Below, piece after piece: positions 14,243-20,686 of a DNA stretch of 64,000 bases (position 1 is the first letter of the stretch; each line of letters opens with the position of its first letter). A program made the translations under genes and the position numbers. Source of the stretch: CAIKNB01 sp964415965 (GTDB lineage Bacteria; Patescibacteriota; Patescibacteriia; 2-12-FULL-60-25); assembly GCA_964415965.1 (NCBI GenBank), contig CAYQCK010000001.1, positions 62,001 to 126,000 of the forward strand. The letters run 5' to 3'. The notes under the pieces are model-generated. The model saw only the letters and a program-made list of their open reading frames with translations, was not told the DNA's origin and ran no database searches.

Positions 14243-14460
14243 ATGCTAGCTACGTCCGGACGCGACAATCTTGCCGGTTATCTCGGTCTTCGTCTGTGGT
14301 TTTATCTAGCGGACCTGGTTATCTGGTGATGGTTAAGCCGAATTTGCAGGTCCTGGACTTACAGTGAAGGCCGACCAGTCGGATGTCATGCGCCCGGAAC
14401 GGTTAAGGTTAAGGTCGGTATGCCGACTTTACCAGATGACGCCCCTTCCGTCCAGGGGTA
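14243..14460. other. Gene-free spacer upstream of rny
   Basis: About 220 bp without a credible ORF. It holds an imperfect hairpin near 14411-14435 (AAGGTCGG / CCGACTTT) and three spaced AGATAA-type motifs on the minus strand within 14280-14330. These may be part of the rny leader or promoter region; I cannot assign them. Confidence 0.4.
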
Positions 14461-14462
14461 AA

Positions 14463-14486
14463 CAAAGGACGCACTTGCGTGCGTCC
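14463..14486 (-). terminator. Intrinsic terminator of the cytochrome b5-like gene
   Basis: Minus strand GGACGCAC / GTGCGTCC stem followed by TTTGTTT. Confidence 0.85.
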
Positions 14487-14509
14487 CGCCGTCTCCGGCT
14501 TCCATTCGC

Positions 14510-14953
14510 CTATTTGAGGTTTCCGATCTGCAGGCTCGGGAGGAACTCGCGGGCCTTGCCGCCGTGCTTCTCGACCGCGTTGAACATCTCGGTCGCGTCC
14601 TTGCCGCAACCTTTGAGGATGGCCGGGCCGCCCGGATGCTTGTCGACGGACTTGGTCACGTCGTAGACCTTGCCGTCGATGGCCATCCAGCAATCGGTCT
14701 CGCTGGCGTGTTTGGCCACATCATCGAGGGTAAAGGCAGCGCTCGCTTTTTCCGCTTCGCCCGTCGAGGTCGGCGGAGCGTCGCCGTTCTCATCCTTGCC
14801 GTAGGCGCCGTAGCCGTTCTCGGCGGCGGGCTCGACGGCCTTCTGCGCGTCGTCCGGGACGGTTGGCGTCTGGTTGGCCGGAGGGGCGCCCGAGGCGCAG
14901 CCGGCGCCCAAGGCAGCCAATAAACCCAAGGTAGCGAGGATCTTGTATTTCAT
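14510..14953 (-). CDS. Lipoprotein with cytochrome b5-like heme-binding domain
   Basis: A 147-residue exported lipoprotein: signal peptide with lipobox 'LGAGC' (lipidated Cys19), a Pro/Glu-rich linker to residue 72, then a cytochrome b5-type domain ('FTLDDVAKHASETDCWMAI', 'GKVYDVTKSVDKHPGG'). H106 in HPGG and H130 in 'EKHGGKA' are placed as the two axial heme ligands. Members carry electrons or bind steroids/heme. Here it would be tethered outside the cytoplasmic membrane. No partner oxidoreductase is adjacent. The domain call is firm; the electron partner is unknown. Confidence 0.88.
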   Translation of the reverse strand: MKYKILATLGLLAALGAGCASGAPPANQTPTVPDDAQKAVEPAAENGYGAYGKDENGDAPPTSTGEAEKASAAFTLDDVAKHASETDCWMAIDGKVYDVTKSVDKHPGGPAILKGCGKDATEMFNAVEKHGGKAREFLPSLQIGNLK

Positions 14954-14990
14954 AGTGTGCAGGCTTAGGTGATTAGATGATGGTTATACG

Positions 14991-15019
14991 AGTATAAAAA
15001 GGGTTTTGGTGCAGGGCAA
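14991..15019 (-). promoter_or_regulatory. Promoter of the cytochrome b5-like lipoprotein
   Basis: Minus strand TTGCCC, 17-bp spacer, TATACT; leader of roughly 30 nt. Confidence 0.75.
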
Positions 15020-15064
15020 GGGAAAAAGGTCAAGGGCGAAGAAAAATGCCGATTCTCGTCCGTC

Positions 15065-15712
15065 CTATGTCCTCAAGTCCTCGAGCCGGGTCGCGTCCTC
15101 GATGCGGAATTCGCCGATGCGCGTCCTCCGCAATTCGGTCAGGTAAGCCCCGCAGCCAAGCGCTTCGCCGATGTCGCGGGCCAAGGCGCGGATGTACGTC
15201 CCGCTGGAGCATGAGACTTCAAGATTCAGATAGGGCCAGGCGTAGTTCGTGGCGCGCAGTTCGGTGATGGCCACGGACTTCTTCGGCAGTTCGACGCCCT
15301 CGAGCTGGCCGCGCCGCGCCAGCTCGTAGAATTTTTTGCCGTTGATTTTTTTTGCGCTGTACGCCGATGCCGTCTGCTCATATCCGCCGCGGAATTTATC
15401 GAGGGCGGTTTCGATATCTTTGGCGCTGGGGACTGGGCACTGGGTGTTGGGGGTGATTTCGCCCTCCGGATCCTCGGTCGTGCTGGTCGCGCCCAGCTTC
15501 GCGGTCGCGACATAGGTCTTGTCCAGGCCGACGTATTTCGAGAGTTCCTTCGTGGCCGATCCGATGCCCAACAGGAGCAGTCCGGTCGCGAACGGGTCGA
15601 GCGTCCCGGCGTGTCCGACCTTGCGCGTCCCGAAGATGCGCCGCACGCGGTCCACCACGTCGTGCGAGGTCATGCCGGCCGGTTTGTCGACCAAGATGAT
15701 TTTTCCGTCCAT
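15065..15712 (-). CDS. truB: tRNA pseudouridine-55 synthase
   Basis: A 215-residue TruB that converts U55 to pseudouridine in the T loop of tRNAs. 'DKPAGMTSHDVV' and the catalytic 'GHAGTLDPFATG' with Asp39 are present, followed by 'KTYVATAKLG', 'QTASAYSAKKINGK' and 'CSSGTYIRALARD'. The C-terminal PUA-like extension of longer homologues is missing, leaving a minimal catalytic domain. The segment 'TPNTQCPVPS' around residue 87-97 is encoded by a low-complexity CCCAGT-type stretch like the one upstream of infB, suggesting a repeat has replaced a surface loop. Start supported by a promoter ending 6 nt before the ATG. Confidence 0.95.
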   Translation of the reverse strand: MDGKIILVDKPAGMTSHDVVDRVRRIFGTRKVGHAGTLDPFATGLLLLGIGSATKELSKYVGLDKTYVATAKLGATSTTEDPEGEITPNTQCPVPSAKDIETALDKFRGGYEQTASAYSAKKINGKKFYELARRGQLEGVELPKKSVAITELRATNYAWPYLNLEVSCSSGTYIRALARDIGEALGCGAYLTELRRTRIGEFRIEDATRLEDLRT

Positions 15713-15718
15713 TGGCCA

Positions 15719-15746
15719 AGTTTACTGGTTCTGGCCGTTTTGTGAA
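15719..15746 (-). promoter_or_regulatory. Promoter of truB
   Basis: Minus strand TTCACA, 16-bp spacer, TAAACT, 6 nt before the ATG; leaderless type. Confidence 0.65.
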
Positions 15747-15767
15747 GTATTGCGTCCCCGATGTTTG

Positions 15768-15776
15768 TGCTAATCT
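15768..15776 (+). promoter_or_regulatory. Extended -10 of the CCPRFDP-family gene
   Basis: TGC-TAATCT extended -10, with only a weak -35 (TATTGC, 17 bp upstream). The ATG at 15805 is 28 nt downstream. Confidence 0.5.
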
Positions 15777-15804
15777 TGGGCCATTAAGGCCTAAAGCCAA
15801 ACAT

Positions 15805-16290
15805 ATGACAGAGCAGCCAAAGCAAGCCGAATGCTGTCCGCGCTTCGACCCGGCCCCCTGGGACGGGAAAATCGTCGACTGGCAGGACAAGAAGTTCATC
15901 AAGGACAAGGTCTTCACCTTGTTCTACATGCCGCTGAATTTCGGCGCGGCCATGACGAGGCTGATCGGGAAAGTGGAGAAGTCGGGGGCGCAGGTCCAGG
16001 ATTGGCTCTGCCTTTCTGACCACACGTCCAAGTGGAACATGGATCTGCTCCTGGCGGTCGATAAGGAAGTCCCGGGCGCGGAGAACGTCCAACTATCGGG
16101 GAAATACCTGTGCAAGGTCTATGAGGGCGAATTCAAGGACACAGGAAAATGGATGCAGGATTTCAAGGAGTACGCCAAAGGCCGGAATGTCGCGGTCAAG
16201 AAAACCTACATGTGGTATACGACCTGCCCGAAGTGCGCCAAGAAATACGGCAAGAATTACGTCGTGGTCGTGGCAGAAATCGCGGAGTAG
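15805..16290 (+). CDS. Conserved hypothetical protein of the CCPxFDPxPWD type
   Basis: A 161-residue protein opening with 'AECCPRFDPAPWDGK', then 'KDKVFTLFYMPLNFG' and a C-terminal 'TTCPKCAKKYGKNYVVVVAEI'. I recall this signature from a conserved bacterial/archaeal family often labelled hydrolase without biochemical support. Two Cys pairs (CC near the N terminus and CPKC near the C terminus) could bind metal. It is soluble and has no signal peptide. The start at 15805 is used because the longer frame from 15712 would read through the truB promoter. It is divergent from truB. Function unknown. Confidence 0.85.
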   Translation: MTEQPKQAECCPRFDPAPWDGKIVDWQDKKFIKDKVFTLFYMPLNFGAAMTRLIGKVEKSGAQVQDWLCLSDHTSKWNMDLLLAVDKEVPGAENVQLSGKYLCKVYEGEFKDTGKWMQDFKEYAKGRNVAVKKTYMWYTTCPKCAKKYGKNYVVVVAEIAE

Positions 16291-16303
16291 GTCGCTGAAA
16301 ATA

Positions 16304-16335
16304 AAAAACCGGCGGACGCGAGTCGCGTCCGCCGG
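16304..16335. terminator. Bidirectional terminator between convergent genes
   Basis: Long stem CCGGCGGACGCGA / CGCGTCCGCCGG; the minus side ends in TTTTTTATTTT and the plus side in AATAGTTT. Confidence 0.85.
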
Positions 16336-16349
16336 AATAGTTTAAGGCT

Positions 16350-16874
16350 TCACTTCTTCACCGGGTCGCAGAAAGATTCCGCGATTGCCGCCAGGACGAC
16401 GGCTTGGGCCTTGGGCTCGAGAGTCGCGTAGCAGAAGTTCGCTTCGTACAGGCCGTCGCAGCCGCTCAGCTTCACGCCTGTCAGGTCGGCGCTGTTGAAG
16501 TTCGCCCCTCTGACATAGGCACCGTCCAGGTTCGCGCCTTTGAGTCGCGCCGAAATCAGGTAAGCGCCCGTGAGCTGCGTCCTCTCAAGCGATGCATCGG
16601 TCAGGTCGGCTTCGGTCAGGTCGGCTTGTTCCAGCCGGCTTTCGGTGAGGCAGACGTGGTTCATCTTGGCCGAAGTCAGGTCGGCTTCGATCAGGACCGC
16701 TCTCTTCAGGTACGCTCCTGTGAGGTTGGCTCTATGAAGCCTAGCGTGCCGCAGATCGACCTCGGCCAAGTTTGCGTTGCTCAGGTCGATTTCTTCGTTT
16801 GGATGCTCGTCGCGGTAGGTGTTGAACTCCTGGGCCGACCGTTTAAGCATCTCGACGAATTTTTCGTCAGCCAT
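16350..16874 (-). CDS. Pentapeptide-repeat protein
   Basis: A 174-residue protein whose residues about 42-150 are consecutive A(D/N)L-x-x pentapeptides ('SNANLAEVDL', 'HRANLTGAYL', 'EQADLTEADL', 'KGANLDGAYV'), which fold as a right-handed quadrilateral beta helix. Such proteins may mimic DNA or act as scaffolds. The start at 16874 has a strong AAGGAGG site; an alternative ATG at 16919 overlaps the stop of the upstream gene as TGATG but lacks a site. Second gene of a two-gene operon with the small membrane protein. No target is predictable. Confidence 0.9.
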   Translation of the reverse strand: MADEKFVEMLKRSAQEFNTYRDEHPNEEIDLSNANLAEVDLRHARLHRANLTGAYLKRAVLIEADLTSAKMNHVCLTESRLEQADLTEADLTDASLERTQLTGAYLISARLKGANLDGAYVRGANFNSADLTGVKLSGCDGLYEANFCYATLEPKAQAVVLAAIAESFCDPVKK

Positions 16875-16918
16875 CACGGCCTCCTTGTGTTTGTGAAAGG
16901 TCTTGTTGCGTTTGGCCA

Positions 16919-17110
16919 TCAGCCGAAGATTTCGCTGATGAGCTTGTTCTGCTTCCTGACGGAGGCCTTTGGTCGAGGTGGTTCCTCGATTCCGCAGATC
17001 CGCTTGGCGAACTTCCCGAGCTCGCAGCAGCCCACGAACACCAGGGCGAGGCAGAGCGCCGGGTAATCCCGCCAGCCGTACGACAGCAACTTCGGCTCCT
17101 TCTTTTTCAT
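16919..17110 (-). CDS. Small membrane-associated protein
   Basis: A 63-residue protein with a hydrophobic stretch 'YPALCLALVFVGCCELG' that could span or dip into the membrane, and a basic C-terminal half. A GGAGGG site 7 nt before the ATG and a promoter 28 nt further upstream support it as a real gene. It leads the operon with the pentapeptide protein. Family unknown. Confidence 0.7.
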   Translation of the reverse strand: MKKKEPKLLSYGWRDYPALCLALVFVGCCELGKFAKRICGIEEPPRPKASVRKQNKLISEIFG

Positions 17111-17137
17111 GCGTCATCCCTCCGCAAAGGACCGGTA

Positions 17138-17166
17138 AATAAACCATATTTCAGCCAAAAAGTCAA
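17138..17166 (-). promoter_or_regulatory. Promoter of the small membrane protein / pentapeptide operon
   Basis: Minus strand TTGACT, 17-bp spacer, TTTATT. Confidence 0.75.
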
Positions 17167-17177
17167 GTATTAAGGCT

Positions 17178-17242
17178 CTGAGCCCTGGGTTCTGGGGGCT
17201 GGGCTTCGTGCCCCAGTCCCTAGACCCCAACCCCCAGCCCCT
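17178..17242. repeat. CCCAG/CTGGG-rich low-complexity stretch
   Basis: Alternating CTGGG and CCCCAG/CCCCAAC blocks with partial inverted symmetry (CTGGGCTTCGTGCCCCAG). The same word set appears inside truB at about 15423-15453. No coding potential. Confidence 0.5.
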
Positions 17243-17248
17243 GATTAA

Positions 17249-17277
17249 TTGACTTTTTAGCCAAAATTCCTTACTCT
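17249..17277 (+). promoter_or_regulatory. Promoter of infB
   Basis: TTGACT, 17-bp spacer, TACTCT. The ATG at 17285 is 7 nt after the -10; leaderless type. Confidence 0.82.
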
Positions 17278-17284
17278 GCGCCAC

Positions 17285-19294
17285 ATGAACGTATCCGATT
17301 TGGCCCGTCGCCTTAAGACGACCCCGCACGAGCTCCTGGATAAACTCCCGGCTCTCGGCTTTGATGTCGGCGCCCGCGCCATCAAGATCGACGACGCGGT
17401 CGGGGAGCGCATCGTCAAGAAATGGTTCGAGAACGAGCGCCGCGAACGCCTGCGCGGAACGCTCATGTCATCGTCGGTCATCCGGCCGGGCGAAGCCCCG
17501 CGCGAGCTCAAGGAAGTCATCTTGCCGCACGTCATCGTGGTCCGCGACCTGGCCGGCAAGCTCAACCTGCCCGTCACTAAGGTCATCCAGCAGCTGATGA
17601 AGGCCGGCATCCTGGCGTCGCAGAACGAGCGGCTCGATTTCGAGACCGCGGCCATCATCTCGGAGGAGCTTGGCTTCAAGGCCAAGCCTGAGGAAGGCAA
17701 GAAAGAGGACGCCGTCGAGACGGTCCAGGCTTTGGACCGCGTCAAGGAGCTGTTCGAGGCCGAGAAGGACGAGGACCTCAAGCCCAAGCCGCCGGTCGTG
17801 GTCGTCATGGGCCACGTGGACCACGGCAAGACCAAGCTGCTCGACGCCATCCGCAAGACCAACGTCATGGACAAGGAGGCGGGCGGCATCACCCAGCACA
17901 TCGGCGCCTACCAGGTCGTGAAGAAGGACCGCAAGCTGACTTTCATCGACACCCCGGGTCACGAGGCCTTCACGGTCATGCGCTCGCGCGGCGCCAAGGT
18001 GGCCGACATCGCCATTTTGGTCGTGGCCGCCGACGACGGCGTCCAGCCGCAGACCAAGGAAGCCATCAACATCATCAACGCCGCCCACCTGCCGTTCGTG
18101 GTCGCCCTTAACAAGATCGACAAACCCGAAGCCGACCCGGACCGCGTCCTGGCCCAGCTGGCCGACGCCGGCGTCACGACCGAGGCCTGGGGCGGCAACG
18201 TGCCCTTGGCCAAGATCTCGGCCAAGCAGGGCATCGGCATCGACGACATCTTGGATCTCATCCTGCTTGTGGCCGACCTGAACGCCGACAAGATCCGCGC
18301 CAACCCGGACCGCCTGGCCGTCGGCACCATCGTGGAATCGCATTTGGACAAGGGCGAGGGCCCGGTCGCGACCGTGCTCATCCAGGCCGGCAAACTGAAA
18401 CGCAACGACCATCTCGGCATCGCCGGCGCCGCCTATGGACGCGTCCGCGCCATGCGCGACTGGACCGGCAAGCAGCTCGATGAGGCCTTGCCCGGCACGC
18501 CGGTCAAGATTTTGGGCTTCAAGGTCCTGCCCGCCGTCGGCGACATCCTGGAGGTCCCGTCCGACCCCAAACTGCTCGAGGTCAAGAAGATGAAGAGCAC
18601 CTACCAGGTCGCCCAGCAGCTGACCGCCACCAAGTCCGCCCCGGCTGAAGGCGAAACACAGAAGAAGCTCACCCTGTCGGTCATCCTCAAATGCGACGTG
18701 CTCGGCTCGCTCGAGGCGCTCCTCGGCATGTTCGAGAAGATCCGCCACGAGGACGTGCAGATCGAGGTCATCCAGAAGGGCCTGGGCAACGTCAACGAAG
18801 GTGACGTCACGCGCGCCGAGAATTCGCAGCCGGCCGTGGTCTACGCCTTCAACGTGGTGCCGACCTCGCAGGCCTCGCTCCTGGCCCGCGACAAGGGCGT
18901 GGACATCAAGGAATTCAAGATCATCTACGAACTGTTCGACGACATGGTGGCGCGGCTGAACAAGCTGGTCCCGCCCGAGATCATCCGCACGCCGCTCGGC
19001 CAGTTCGAGACCGTGGCCATCTTCCGCACCGAGACCGGACGCATGGTGGTCGGCGGCAAGGTCAAGGAGGGTAAGGTCGTGGCCGGCGAAAAAGCGCGCG
19101 TCTGGCGCGGCGAGGAGCCCATCGGCGAAGGCGTCGTGGACACCGTCCAGATCGGCAAATCGACCATGAAGGAAGCCGCCGGCGGCCAGGAATGCGGCAT
19201 CGGCTTCAAGGGCAAAACCAAGCTCCAGGTCGGCGACCGCCTCGAGATCTACCACGAGGAGATCAAGGAACGGAAAGTCATCATCCCGAGATAA
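17285..19294 (+). CDS. infB: Translation initiation factor IF-2
   Basis: A 669-residue GTPase that delivers fMet-tRNA to the 30S subunit and promotes subunit joining. An N-terminal IF2_N-like segment (residues 1-50) and a second one around 75-135 precede the G domain: G1 'GHVDHGKT' at 176-183, 'DTPGHEAF' at 222-229 and 'NKID' at 276-279. Domains II-IV follow, the last with 'EVIQKGLGNVNEGDV' and the C-terminal C2 barrel ending 'HEEIKERKVIIPR'. The long charged N-terminal region of enterobacterial IF-2 is absent, giving a compact form. The gene's own transcript appears leaderless. A palindromic repeat and a terminator hairpin follow. Confidence 0.97.
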   Translation: MNVSDLARRLKTTPHELLDKLPALGFDVGARAIKIDDAVGERIVKKWFENERRERLRGTLMSSSVIRPGEAPRELKEVILPHVIVVRDLAGKLNLPVTKVIQQLMKAGILASQNERLDFETAAIISEELGFKAKPEEGKKEDAVETVQALDRVKELFEAEKDEDLKPKPPVVVVMGHVDHGKTKLLDAIRKTNVMDKEAGGITQHIGAYQVVKKDRKLTFIDTPGHEAFTVMRSRGAKVADIAILVVAADDGVQPQTKEAINIINAAHLPFVVALNKIDKPEADPDRVLAQLADAGVTTEAWGGNVPLAKISAKQGIGIDDILDLILLVADLNADKIRANPDRLAVGTIVESHLDKGEGPVATVLIQAGKLKRNDHLGIAGAAYGRVRAMRDWTGKQLDEALPGTPVKILGFKVLPAVGDILEVPSDPKLLEVKKMKSTYQVAQQLTATKSAPAEGETQKKLTLSVILKCDVLGSLEALLGMFEKIRHEDVQIEVIQKGLGNVNEGDVTRAENSQPAVVYAFNVVPTSQASLLARDKGVDIKEFKIIYELFDDMVARLNKLVPPEIIRTPLGQFETVAIFRTETGRMVVGGKVKEGKVVAGEKARVWRGEEPIGEGVVDTVQIGKSTMKEAAGGQECGIGFKGKTKLQVGDRLEIYHEEIKERKVIIPR

Positions 19295-19304
19295 AAAAGA
19301 TGAC

Positions 19305-19332
19305 GTAGGGGCGAATAACCATTCGCCCGCAC
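19305..19332. repeat. Palindromic repeat (GTAGGGGCGAAT type) after infB
   Basis: GTAGGGGCGAAT-AACC-ATTCGCCCGCAC, one arm slightly decayed. Confidence 0.85.
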
Positions 19333-19346
19333 CAATAAAGATTTGT

Positions 19347-19370
19347 AAGGGCGCACGGTCGTGCGCCCTT
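19347..19370 (+). terminator. Probable infB terminator derived from a palindrome
   Basis: AAGGGCGCAC-GGTC-GTGCGCCCTT, a 10-bp perfect stem ending in TTTC. The arms resemble the dispersed palindrome family. T tract short. Confidence 0.6.
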
Positions 19371-19377
19371 TCGGTAA

Positions 19378-19414
19378 GAAAAATCCCCCACGCCAATGTG
19401 AATCGGTGTGGGGG
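19378..19414 (-). terminator. Terminator of the structured RNA
   Basis: Minus strand CCCCCACACC / GGCGTGGGGG (one G-U pair) followed by ATTTTTC. It is homologous to the fourth stem of the repeated modules. Confidence 0.85.
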
Positions 19415-19458
19415 TACGGGACTGAGTTGTCCTCGTTCTGTTGAACGCAACTGCGGCC

Positions 19459-20100
19459 GTCCCGCGAGATTGGTGGCGGACAGCAACTTCATCGCGACAT
19501 ACGCCTCGAACTATGTGTCCGCCTAGGTTACGAGGGCGCTGAACAACTATCGCCTTCTGTCATGGAATCCATCGCGCCCTCTTCGCAGGTTCCGATCGGT
19601 CGGGACCTATGAAGAGGGCCCCACGCCGCCAGCCGAGGCTGACTTTGTGGGGCGGCGGGACATCGACTGCGACGCTCGTTACTGGAGCACAAGCTCTTAC
19701 GTCCCGCGAGATTGGTGGCGGACATGTATCTCATCGTGAGATGTCACAACAAGGATATCGTCCGCCAAGATTGTGAGGGCGTAGGGCAACAATCGTCTTT
19801 CGACAACCTCGTTGACGCACCCTCTTCGCAGGCTCCGGTTCGTCGGAACCCATGAAGAAGGCCCCACGCCGTCAGCCGAAGCTGACTTCGTGGGGAGCGG
19901 GACGGTACCGGAAACGTTTGGCGAGAAACGCGGTCACCTTCGTCCCGCGAGATTGGCGGCGGACTCGCCTCCTGACGCGATTGTTCGCATCACGATGGTC
20001 GTCCGCCAAGATTGTGAGGGTGCACGACGTTCGTCGTCTTTCGACGCGACCGACATCGCACCCTCTCCCCAAGCCTCGTTTGTCGAGGCCTCGGAGCAAA
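19459..20100 (-). repeat. Three tandem ~242-bp modules of the structured RNA
   Basis: Conserved blocks around 19459, 19701 and 19942 (GTCCCGCGAGATTGG), then GTCCGCC-AAGATTGTGAGGG and a GCACCCTCTTCGCAGG block, separated by segments of constant length but different sequence. The 5'-most module on the RNA (19942-20100) has diverged in its last two stems but keeps pairing. Confidence 0.85.
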
Positions 20101-20112
20101 GCGCGATGACCT

Positions 20113-20141
20113 AGCTAACCAAAAATCAGGCATTCTGTCAA
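20113..20141 (-). promoter_or_regulatory. Promoter of the structured RNA
   Basis: Minus strand TTGACA, 17-bp spacer, TTAGCT. Predicted start near 20106. Confidence 0.78.
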
Positions 20142-20175
20142 CCCTGGCGACCGGCCTGGATTCCGCTGAACATAC

Positions 20176-20208
20176 ACAAAAAATAAAGCCCCGCAGGCGG
20201 CGCGGGGC
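20176..20208 (-). terminator. Intrinsic terminator of the two-TM protein gene
   Basis: Minus strand GCCCCGC / GCGGGGC stem then TTTATTTTTT. It insulates the RNA promoter from upstream transcription. Confidence 0.88.
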
Positions 20209-20211
20209 AGG

Positions 20212-20511
20212 TCAGGGCTTTCGGCGGTGGATCTCGTCATACAGCAGGAGGCTGACGACGAGCGACGAGAACAAGGCCAGGAAGGTGCAGCCGGCGAGCA
20301 AGCCGCCATACAGGCGGTACTCGCCGAGGACCGGGTCGAACAGCAGGAACCAGATGAGGACGCTGCTGAACAGGCTGGCGCCCTGGAGGATAGTGACGCT
20401 GAGGATCCAGGTCTGCCGCCGGCTGCGCGGCCGGGGCGGCAGGGTCCGGGGCAAAGCCGGGGCCGACATGGGCGGCAGGCTGTCGATGTGGGGAGGGTCT
20501 TGTCGGTCCAT
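20212..20511 (-). CDS. Small protein with two transmembrane helices
   Basis: A 99-residue membrane protein: a Pro-rich cytoplasmic N terminus, then two hydrophobic helices ('ILSVTILQGASLFSSVLIWFL' and 'GGLLAGCTFLALFSSLVVSL') and a short basic tail. The start at 20511 has a GGAGG site 7 nt upstream; the frame opens earlier but without a site. Own promoter and terminator. No recognised family. Confidence 0.78.
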   Translation of the reverse strand: MDRQDPPHIDSLPPMSAPALPRTLPPRPRSRRQTWILSVTILQGASLFSSVLIWFLLFDPVLGEYRLYGGLLAGCTFLALFSSLVVSLLLYDEIHRRKP

Positions 20512-20539
20512 GTAACCTCCGCGTTGGATGTACGCGGCG

Positions 20540-20568
20540 ACTTTAGCGGGCCAAGGCCGGGAAGTCAA
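20540..20568 (-). promoter_or_regulatory. Promoter of the two-TM protein
   Basis: Minus strand TTGACT, 17-bp spacer, TAAAGT; about 22-nt leader with GGAGG. Confidence 0.78.
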
Positions 20569-20587
20569 AAGATGGTATCGTCATGCG

Positions 20588-20615
20588 GTAGGGGCACGGC
20601 GCGCCGTGCCCCGAC
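20588..20615. repeat. Palindromic repeat (GTAGGGGCACGGCG type)
   Basis: GTAGGGGCACGGC mirrored by GCCGTGCCCCGAC; same arms as the GTAGGGGCGAAT family with a different core. Confidence 0.85.
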
Positions 20616-20619
20616 TTGG

Positions 20620-20648
20620 TTGACGGTTATATTCGATTCCCATACATT
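20620..20648 (+). promoter_or_regulatory. Promoter of rfbB
   Basis: TTGACG, 17-bp spacer, TACATT; the leader of about 30 nt contains the next palindrome. Confidence 0.78.
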
Positions 20649-20655
20649 TATCTGG

Positions 20656-20675
20656 ATTCCCGCCTGCGCGGGAAT
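20656..20675. repeat. Palindromic repeat (ATTCCCGC type) in the rfbB leader
   Basis: ATTCCCGC-CTGC-GCGGGAAT, 11 nt before the rfbB ATG. Its hairpin would sit where a ribosome binds. Confidence 0.85.
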
Positions 20676-20686
20676 GATGACCAATT

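Larger units (their letters stand above)
19378..20106 (-). ncRNA. Candidate large structured RNA (about 730 nt), undescribed
   Basis: A gene-free interval with all marks of a dedicated RNA gene on the minus strand: a promoter with perfect -35 TTGACA at 20136-20141, and at the other end a 10-bp GC-rich terminator hairpin followed by AUUUUUC. The body is three related modules (period 242 and 241 nt; module starts, as plus-strand GTCCCGCGAG, at 19459, 19701 and 19942). Each module folds into about five hairpins whose basal stems are conserved (GGCGGAC/GTCCGCC, GAGGGYG/CRCCCTC, GCGGGAC/GTCCCGC, CCCCACG/CGTGGGG and a variable-sequence but paired fifth stem) while the enclosed 33-40 nt differ between modules. 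Junctions between the first stems repeat CAATCT on the RNA strand. Short ORFs across it are not conserved between modules. It does not match the tmRNA, 6S, SRP or RNase P patterns I know. Confidence 0.75.

Noticed and set aside
17468..19492. Minus-strand open frame of 674 codons opposite infB
   Set aside because: Mirror frame of a certain gene; composition is His/Asp/Leu-rich, typical of antisense frames to GC-rich genes.
19459..20100. CRISPR array interpretation of the conserved-block/variable-segment pattern
   Set aside because: The conserved blocks are long, of several kinds, and pair with each other around each variable segment; there are no cas genes, and unit length is about 242 bp.
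19812..20114. Short ORFs on both strands within the structured RNA
   Set aside because: Not conserved in frame between the repeat modules, no ribosome-binding sites, and interrupted by perfect stems.
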